From an uncultured Oscillospiraceae bacterium (GTDB lineage Bacteria > Bacillota > Clostridia > Oscillospirales > Ruminococcaceae), in contig UQMF01000006.1 in the NCBI GenBank assembly GCA_900542145.1, positions 1 through 64,000 of the forward strand: 64,000 nt of DNA, in the 5' to 3' direction. Under the pieces are notes generated by a model. The model was given only the letters and a program-made list of their open reading frames with translations, was not told the origin of the DNA and did no database searches. Shown here one piece after another: positions 58,617 through 64,000 of this stretch (the first letter of the stretch is position 1; the number at the start of each line of letters is the position of its first letter). The translations under genes and the position numbers were made by a program.

Positions 58617-59735
58617 ATGACTAATTACACATACATCACCCCTTGCCACTTCGGCATAGAAAAGACGCTCTCATTCGAGGTAAAGAAAATCGGCGGCGAG
58701 AACATCACCGTGACTGACGGCCGCGTGATGTTCACCGGCGGCGCCGAGCTTTGCGCAAAGGCGAACATCGGACTTTCAACGGCGGAGAGAGTGTGCGTTG
58801 TACTGGGGCAGTTCCGGGCGCGTACATTCGACGAGCTTTTCGAGGGAATAAAGGCGCTCCCACTGTCGGATTTCATCGGGCGCTATGAAGCGTTCCCGAA
58901 CACCGGGCACTCGCTGAATTCCACGCTGAAGAGCATTCCGGCGTGCCAGAAGATAGTGAAGAAGGCGATGGCGGTGAACCTCTGCAAGGCATACGGAATG
59001 CAGACCATGCCGGAAACCGGCGCAATGGCGCAGATACGCTTCTCGATAATGAAGGACGAAGTCACCCTCATGCTGGACACCAGCGGTGTGGGACTGCACA
59101 AGCGCGGATACCGCCGTGAAAGCAACGCCGCTCCCATCAAGGAGACCCTCGCAGCCGGACTTATCGACCTTGCGAGAGTACGCGAAAACGACACGGTAAT
59201 CGACCCGTTCTGCGGCTCCGGAACGCTGCTGATAGAAGCCGGGCTGAAGGCGCTGAACATCGCCCCGGGACTTAACCGCAGCTTTGCGGCAGAGCGCCTG
59301 GGATTCATTCCCGACAAGACCTGGAGAACCGCCCGGGAGGAAGCCGTGAACGCCATAAAGCGCGACGCGGAGTTCCGCGCCTGCGGCTACGACAACGACG
59401 GAGAATGCGTATCGCTCACCCTTTCCAACGCAAAAAAAGCTTCGCCGCTGATGAAGATATCCGCCGAAAAACGGGATATCCGGGATTTCGTCAAGCCAGA
59501 GGGAGCCTTCAAGATGATAACGAATCCGCCCTACGGCGAGCGTATGCTCGAAACCGAGGAAGCCCGGGAATTATACCGCATAATGGGTGAAAGACTGCTC
59601 CCCCTGGACGGAAGCCAGCTCTACGTCATCACCCCTGACGAGGAATTCGAGGACATCTTCGGTCAGAAAGCGGACAAGAACCGCAAGCTGTACAACGGCA
59701 TGATGATGTGCCGGCTGTACTCCTACTTCAAGTAA
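58617..59735 (+). CDS. THUMP-domain class I RNA methyltransferase (RlmL/YpsC-like)
   Basis: A 372-residue protein: an N-terminal ferredoxin-like and THUMP region (about 1-150) and a Rossmann methyltransferase with VIDPFCGSGTLLIEAG for SAM binding and the catalytic ITNPPYGERM (NPPY), typical of N2-guanine methylation. The family modifies 23S rRNA (G2445 in the RlmL case). The ATG at 58617 follows CGGAG. It is followed after 6 bases by the transglutaminase gene and may share its transcript. Confidence 0.92.
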   Translation: MTNYTYITPCHFGIEKTLSFEVKKIGGENITVTDGRVMFTGGAELCAKANIGLSTAERVCVVLGQFRARTFDELFEGIKALPLSDFIGRYEAFPNTGHSLNSTLKSIPACQKIVKKAMAVNLCKAYGMQTMPETGAMAQIRFSIMKDEVTLMLDTSGVGLHKRGYRRESNAAPIKETLAAGLIDLARVRENDTVIDPFCGSGTLLIEAGLKALNIAPGLNRSFAAERLGFIPDKTWRTAREEAVNAIKRDAEFRACGYDNDGECVSLTLSNAKKASPLMKISAEKRDIRDFVKPEGAFKMITNPPYGERMLETEEARELYRIMGERLLPLDGSQLYVITPDEEFEDIFGQKADKNRKLYNGMMMCRLYSYFK

Positions 59736-59741
59736 AGCGAA

Positions 59742-61880
59742 ATGAAAAACAACAAAAAAATAAGATACGACGGCGCTGCGCCGCTGCCTGTCATTCTGTT
59801 CCTTATCTCAGTTTGCGCGGCGCTGATGTTCACCATCTGCCGCAGCCAGTTCCTGCCCTGTGCGGCAGTGATGTCCGCACTCACCTCCGGTATCTTCCTG
59901 CTGTTCTACAAAATGCGGTTCCACCCGGTGGTGACCACCATCTCCATCTTCGTGCTGGTGCTCGCCGCCTGGGGGATAGGCTCCGCCGCCAGCATGCACT
60001 ACAACGACGGAAGCAGCTTCATGACGTTTCTGTTTACGGCTTCGGCGAAATTCGACCTGCTCTTTGCCGCGGCGGCTATCGTCATTTTCTCGCTCATCAT
60101 TGGATTCATCGGCTGTTATTTTTCGGTGATAAGCCCACGGCCGTGCTTCCTTATGCTGCTGTCGTTCATTCCGCTGATACTCTCTTTCCGTACGGCGAGA
60201 GGGCTGCCGGTTTATTTCACGATAATCATGGCGGCATGCTTCGTGTTCGCCTGCGAAAATCTCGCGGTGCCCATTCCGGTGGATACCAACGCCGTGTTCG
60301 AGGACAGCTCCTCCCGGCGCAGGCGGACTGCGCTTTCCTGCGCTGCCGCCGTGGCGGTGGGACTTGTCACCGCGATACTTCCGCGCTCCGGTCAGCAGCC
60401 GGTGCTGGATACCCTGGATCAGCTGACGGGACAGGAGCACGGATACTTCAATACCTCCGGCATGTCGAACTTCGCGTCGCGCTCCTCCATCAATGAAGGA
60501 AACAACAATCCCACCGGCGACCTTCTGTTCACCGTCAGCACCGTCTACCCGGGATATCTCACGCGGTGGGTGTTCGACACCTACGACGAGGACGGCTGGC
60601 GCGCCCTGGATCTGTTCAACACCGGCTATCCCGGGTGGGAATACAACGCCCAGACGGCGGATAAGGTGGCATTCCTTGACGAACTGCTCGTCAACTCCGA
60701 CGAGCTCACGGAATCCAGCCGGGAGCTGATCAGCGGCGCGGAATCCTACGGGAACAACGTCACCATAACCGGGATAACGGTACGCGACGGCTCCTCCTCC
60801 CGGGTAGTGCTGCACCCCACCGGGACCTACCGCGCGGTGCTGCCCGAGGACTGCGGCAGGACCTACCGCACGCCGCGCAACGACATATTCACCGAAAACG
60901 CCCCACAGCCGAACGTATCCTATTTCCTGTCGCACCATGTCGGAATCCCGGACGAAAACTTCCTGCGCCGCACTGACCGGGACGACATGGAATTACTTAT
61001 AAGCGACGCGTATTCCAGCGACATAATAACCGCCAGCCAGTATTCCGCAATGACCGAGGAACTGAACAACGCCTACGTCTACCTTGACCGGTGCGGCACG
61101 GACGGAATCACTCCGGAGATACAGGCGCTTTCCGACGAAATAACCACCGGCTACACCTCGGACTACGACAAGGCGCTGGCTCTGGAAAAGTGGTTCGGCG
61201 ATGAGGGATTCATCTACGACATGGAGTTCGTTCCGGCGGAAAAGGGCGTGGAATACTTCCTGTTCAGGAGCCGCCGCGGAGTATGCAGCGACTACGCCAC
61301 GGCGCTGGCTCTGCTGGCGCGTGCCGCAGGACTTCCGACGCGATACTGCGAGGGATTCGCCGTCACCCGGGACACTCTCGACCCGGACACCGGGCTGTAT
61401 AATATCACTGACGCACAGTCCCACGCGTGGCCGCAGATCTACATTCCCGGCGCAGGCTGGCTGGATTTCGACGGGACAAGGTACGCCACCGCTGCGATGA
61501 ACGACGAAAGCTACATGATATGGCTGTATATTGCAGCGGCGGTACTGCTGCTGGCACTACTGGCATTCATCGTCAGAAAGCAGCTGGGCTGGCTCGTATT
61601 CTGTATCACCTATCCGCTGCGCGGCGGCGAAAGCAGGGTGCGCGGAGTATACTTCCGCGCCCGGGAGATCGCTGCGGAGCTATCCGGAAGGGACGCGAGG
61701 ACGCTGTCCGCCGGCGAAGTCCGAAGGACACTCACCGACCGGCTCAGCATGCCGCAGGAAGCAGGGAACATCTGCTCCGCCGCGGACCGGCTGTTCTATT
61801 CCGGCGGCGCGGATACGGCGAACAACGACCTGCTCAGGGATCTGAAGTCACTGAAGAAACGCAGAAGGAGGCTGAAATGA
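59742..61880 (+). CDS. TgpA-like membrane transglutaminase-family protein
   Basis: A 712-residue protein. About six N-terminal helices (residues 12-215) are followed by a large extracytoplasmic domain with a transglutaminase core. It contains SRRGVCSDYATALALLARAAGLPTRYCEGFA with the catalytic Cys, ITDAQSHAWPQIYIPGAGW with the His and LDFDGTR with the Asp. A further helix near residue 590 and a cytoplasmic tail end the protein. Such proteins usually sit with a MoxR ATPase and a DUF58 protein; the DUF58 gene follows with ATGA overlap but MoxR is absent here. The substrate is unknown. Confidence 0.9.
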   Translation: MKNNKKIRYDGAAPLPVILFLISVCAALMFTICRSQFLPCAAVMSALTSGIFLLFYKMRFHPVVTTISIFVLVLAAWGIGSAASMHYNDGSSFMTFLFTASAKFDLLFAAAAIVIFSLIIGFIGCYFSVISPRPCFLMLLSFIPLILSFRTARGLPVYFTIIMAACFVFACENLAVPIPVDTNAVFEDSSSRRRRTALSCAAAVAVGLVTAILPRSGQQPVLDTLDQLTGQEHGYFNTSGMSNFASRSSINEGNNNPTGDLLFTVSTVYPGYLTRWVFDTYDEDGWRALDLFNTGYPGWEYNAQTADKVAFLDELLVNSDELTESSRELISGAESYGNNVTITGITVRDGSSSRVVLHPTGTYRAVLPEDCGRTYRTPRNDIFTENAPQPNVSYFLSHHVGIPDENFLRRTDRDDMELLISDAYSSDIITASQYSAMTEELNNAYVYLDRCGTDGITPEIQALSDEITTGYTSDYDKALALEKWFGDEGFIYDMEFVPAEKGVEYFLFRSRRGVCSDYATALALLARAAGLPTRYCEGFAVTRDTLDPDTGLYNITDAQSHAWPQIYIPGAGWLDFDGTRYATAAMNDESYMIWLYIAAAVLLLALLAFIVRKQLGWLVFCITYPLRGGESRVRGVYFRAREIAAELSGRDARTLSAGEVRRTLTDRLSMPQEAGNICSAADRLFYSGGADTANNDLLRDLKSLKKRRRRLK

Positions 61881-62827
61881 TGAGGCTGAGTATTGCCGGC
61901 TGGATCGAATCCCTCCTTTTTGCCACCGCCGTACTTCTGTATATCAGCGGCGAAAGCGGCTGGATACTGGTTTATGCGATAGGAATCTCCGCAGTGCTTT
62001 CCGTGACGACCTGCGCGGTTTCCCGGCGGAATTTCACGATAAGCTGCTCCGGCTGCTCCGGGCTGCACCATGTCGGGGATACCGTGACGGTGGAGCTGGA
62101 GCTTACTCCGCAGGGATTCTGCTTTCTGCCCTATATCACGATCAGCGGCAGATTTCTCGGGCAGCGGTTCACGGCGCGCGGCTCGGCGCTCGGGAAATCA
62201 GGGAAGATACGGATCTCACTGACCGCCCCGGAATGCGGACTCAGCCGCCTGGAGATCGACTCGGTGACCCTGAGGGATTTCCTCGGGATAGTGTACCTGA
62301 ATTCCAGAGTGCGCCCGGAGCCGGCGGCGGTGGCTGTACTGCCGCGGATCGTGGACTACACCGGGCCGGAGGTGCCGCTGAGCCTGCTCCCGTCGGACGA
62401 TGACGAGGACGAAGCTCAATCCCTGCTGACCGGGGGTATACCGGGATACGACCACCGGGATTACGTCCCCGGAGATCCGCTGCGCAGGATAAACTACAAG
62501 CTGTCCGCCAAGAAGCGCAGGCTGCTGGTGCGCAAGGACGAGAACATCGCTTCGCAGAGCGTGGATATAGTACTGGAGCCTGGCTCCGACGGGAACTGCG
62601 CAGAGCAGGCGTTCGCCCTCGCCGGAAAGCTCACCTCCGCCGGAGGGACTGCGCGGCTGGTATGCGGCGGCGCCAGCTTCACCGCCGGATATTCCACGCT
62701 GAAAAAGCTGCGCGAGTGGCTAGCCTTCCGGGATCTCTCCGCCGCAGGGAAAGCGCCGGATCAGCATTCGGCGGCGGTCATGCGGACAACGGTGCATATC
62801 TCGCCATCTGGGATAATCGTAAACTGA
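61877..62827 (+). CDS. DUF58 domain protein
   Basis: A 316-residue protein with two N-terminal helices (about 8-45), a beta-rich middle, and the DUF58 signature GYDHRDYVPGDPLRRINYKLSAKKRRLLVRKDEN near residues 195-228, which leads into a von Willebrand A-like fold. The ATG at 61877 overlaps the stop of the transglutaminase gene; the ribosome binding site is AAGGAGG. A second ATG follows immediately. It works presumably with the transglutaminase protein at the membrane. Its frame is open far upstream inside that gene, which is not coding. Confidence 0.9.
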   Translation: MMRLSIAGWIESLLFATAVLLYISGESGWILVYAIGISAVLSVTTCAVSRRNFTISCSGCSGLHHVGDTVTVELELTPQGFCFLPYITISGRFLGQRFTARGSALGKSGKIRISLTAPECGLSRLEIDSVTLRDFLGIVYLNSRVRPEPAAVAVLPRIVDYTGPEVPLSLLPSDDDEDEAQSLLTGGIPGYDHRDYVPGDPLRRINYKLSAKKRRLLVRKDENIASQSVDIVLEPGSDGNCAEQAFALAGKLTSAGGTARLVCGGASFTAGYSTLKKLREWLAFRDLSAAGKAPDQHSAAVMRTTVHISPSGIIVN

Positions 62828-62833
62828 ACAGAA

Positions 62834-62859
62834 AAAGGCGGATCAGATGATCCGCCTTT
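62834..62859. terminator. Bidirectional terminator after the DUF58 gene
   Basis: AAAGGCGGAT (62834-62843) pairs with ATCCGCCTTT (62850-62859). T runs follow on both strands, longer on the minus strand. Confidence 0.88.
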
Positions 62860-62878
62860 GCTGTTGTGGTTAAGGATT

Positions 62879-63124
62879 TTACGCCGATACCCCGAGATCC
62901 GCGATGAGCTCTTCGGGGAATCCGCCTGCGGCAAGGAAGTCCTCCGCGATATCCAGCGCGTTTGCGGCGGACACCTCGTAGTTATTCAGCACCCGGACGA
63001 ACCGGAGTATCTCATCGCTGTCCGTGCAGAGATCGCCGATACAGTAGCAGCCGCTGCGCACGCCGTAAGCGGTGTATCTTTCCTTGTCCTCTGTCATTCT
63101 TTCCTCAGATATAATTACCCACAT
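62879..63124 (-). CDS. Small hypothetical protein (DUF6514-like)
   Basis: An 81-residue protein beginning MWVIISEERM, with RYTAYGVRSGCYCIGDLCTDSDEILRFVRVLNN in the middle and an acidic helical tail. The Y-x-x-YG-I/V pattern and size recall small clostridial proteins of the DUF6514 kind; the match is tentative. No signal or membrane helix. The ATG at 63124 follows GGAGGT. It converges on the DUF58 operon through a shared terminator. Confidence 0.75.
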   Translation of the reverse strand: MWVIISEERMTEDKERYTAYGVRSGCYCIGDLCTDSDEILRFVRVLNNYEVSAANALDIAEDFLAAGGFPEELIADLGVSA

Positions 63125-63342
63125 ATTCTTACCTCCATTTTCCCAGCGTCTATTCGCTGAACCATTGATAGTATTATACCACACTTTTCGAGCTTTTTCT
63201 GCAAATTTTCCGTTAAGATTTCAAGTTTTGGCAAATGAACAAAAACATGATATGGTAATCGTGTATTTTATTCCATCAAATCTGATTCAATCCATGTAAT
63301 AACATTTCATTCCAGTTAATTTCAAAGTTATTTCTTAAATTT

Positions 63343-63505
63343 GTTTTCCACTTGTTTAACAGTGTTTTCAACTTTATCAGTTAGTTGTACAAGCGGTTTG
63401 AGGGAGTATTTCAACCTTCATGTTGAAAAATCCCGAAAGTTAATCAACCATTCAACAGAATTAACAGTGATTTCAACAGTTTTCACCGTTGAAAATGTGG
63501 AAAAC
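63343..63505. other. AT-rich non-coding stretch with DnaA-box-like and TTTCAAC repeats
   Basis: The ~620-base gap after the 81-residue gene holds no convincing frame. GTTTTCCAC (63343-63351) is inverted as GTGGAAAAC (63497-63505). TGTGGAAAA (63496-63504) fits the relaxed DnaA box TTWTNCACA on the minus strand. TTTCAAC recurs at 63366, 63409 and 63471, and inverted at 63422 and 63488. It could be a DnaA-binding cluster, an origin-like region or another regulator's array. Confidence 0.45.
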
Positions 63506-63528
63506 TACTCTCTTATTTGCACAAAAAA

Positions 63529-63551
63529 GCGGCAGCCCGATGGACTGCCGC
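63529..63551 (-). terminator. Intrinsic terminator on the minus strand
   Basis: GCGGCAG (63529-63535) pairs with CTGCCGC (63545-63551). On the minus strand it is followed by a T run of at least six. It lies about 200 bases beyond the stop of the membrane protein gene at the right edge. Confidence 0.8.
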
Positions 63552-63747
63552 ATATCTATGCAGATATTGACGAAAAAATAACAATATGTTGTTGCGACCA
63601 GAATCGCATGTTATGGTTCTCTGACATAACCGCTATCGTTATCATTGCTGAAATCCGGCTGTCGCCGCCGGAGCAGATAGAATTATGCATAAATGCCAGC
63701 GGAGATCCCAGCACAAACGATCTGGTACGGAAGCGCACAGATACCGG

Positions 63748-64000
63748 TCAAGCCTCCCTGCGCATAAGGCGGTTTATCACAGCAAACGCAGCCGTTATCC
63801 AGAGGGTCCCCAGCGCTATCCCGATGGGGTACAGCGGATTGTAGACGTATATTACCGCGCCGCCAGCCCAGATGTTGTATTCGATCACGCCGCTCACCGC
63901 CGCGACCGCCAGAGCCGCGATATTCACCGGCAGCACCGAAAACAGCATATAATGCCGGAAATCCGCGCCGCGCCTGAGTTCGGCTCCGCGCTCCATCACC
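63748..64000 (-). CDS. Membrane protein, truncated by the window edge
   Basis: About 83 residues are visible, with two hydrophobic helices (MLFSVLPVNIAALAVAAVSGV and YPIGIALGTLWITAAFAVI) and a short basic end NRLMRREA. The frame is open to the window edge, and a possible ATG lies at 63994-63996, so it may be a short complete protein or the C-terminus of a longer one. No family recognised. Confidence 0.5.
   Translation of the reverse strand, partial: VMERGAELRRGADFRHYMLFSVLPVNIAALAVAAVSGVIEYNIWAGGAVIYVYNPLYPIGIALGTLWITAAFAVINRLMRREA

Noticed and set aside
61427..61876. Upstream extension of the DUF58 protein
   Set aside because: It overlaps the transglutaminase gene in another frame and has Arg-rich shadow composition; AAGGAGG and ATGA overlap fix the start at 61877.
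63556..63738. 60-codon minus-strand frame in the AT-rich gap
   Set aside because: No good ribosome binding site and no similarity; left as non-coding.
1..64000. CRISPR arrays or prophage
   Set aside because: No regularly spaced repeats with unique spacers and no phage structural or integrase genes were seen.

Overview
The window looks like the chromosome of a GC-rich clostridial Firmicute close to Ruminococcus (Oscillospiraceae). The evidence is spoIIP (endospore-former), a cellobiose 2-epimerase very like the Ruminococcus albus enzyme, the Gram-positive order SRP RNA-dnaX-ybaB-recR, riboswitch-controlled metK and thi genes, strong AGGAGG-type ribosome binding sites and classic TTGACA-N17-TATAAT promoters. 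GC is high (mid-50s percent by eye), except for AT-rich patches at 57.2-58.6 kb and 63.1-63.6 kb. Most of the window is core metabolism and information processing. There is no CRISPR array, prophage or intact insertion sequence, only the tail of a DDE transposase at the left edge.

Layout. 0-5 kb: transposase tail, NERD protein, ychF, a lipoprotein, a HAD phosphatase, spoIIP and an Rrf2 regulator. 5.4-7.8 kb: SAM-I riboswitch-metK, then pnuC behind an attenuator-like leader. 7.8-13 kb: an orphan efflux adaptor with cellobiose 2-epimerase, then secA. 13-18 kb: thiamine genes on the minus strand (TPP riboswitch-thiD-thiC, then a second structured leader-thiW-thiM-thiE), followed by tRNA-Leu(UAG). 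18-24 kb: a probable unannotated plus-strand ncRNA, then SRP RNA-dnaX-ybaB-comEC-recR on the minus strand. 24-30.6 kb: cation efflux protein, a membrane protein, pyrG, ppk and yajC. 30.7-35 kb: rpe-rnfD-rnfE-rnfA-glycosidase-like cluster. 35-44.8 kb: guaB, ECF sigma and anti-sigma, nadE, two membrane proteins, polA, rimI. 44.8-54.3 kb: coaX with an ECF S component, then a long minus-strand run der-(membrane protein)-plsY-GNAT-gpsA-Abi_2-TerB-GNAT, then rpmF. 54.5-64 kb: P-loop protein, pgi, a lipoprotein, a secreted papain-like protease in AT-rich DNA, an RNA methyltransferase, a transglutaminase/DUF58 pair, a small protein, and an AT-rich non-coding stretch with DnaA-box-like sites.

How genes work together. 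ThiC and ThiD supply the pyrimidine half of thiamine. ThiW and ThiM salvage the thiazole half and ThiE joins them; no thiazole synthesis genes are seen here. SecA and YajC belong to the Sec system. PlsY and GpsA make the first phospholipid intermediates. NadE and PnuC serve NAD supply. CoaX with its neighbouring S component serves CoA supply.

The most unusual system is the rnfD-rnfE-rnfA cluster. It keeps only membrane subunits of an Rnf complex, lacks rnfB, rnfC and rnfG, and appears to have lost three of the four cysteines that hold the intramembrane [2Fe-2S] centre as well as the threonine that carries covalent FMN in RnfD. It may be a redox-dead Rnf core reused for something else. Other leads are the thiW leader, the orphan ncRNA near 18.4 kb, the pnuC leader, and operator-like repeats around the AT-rich protease gene.
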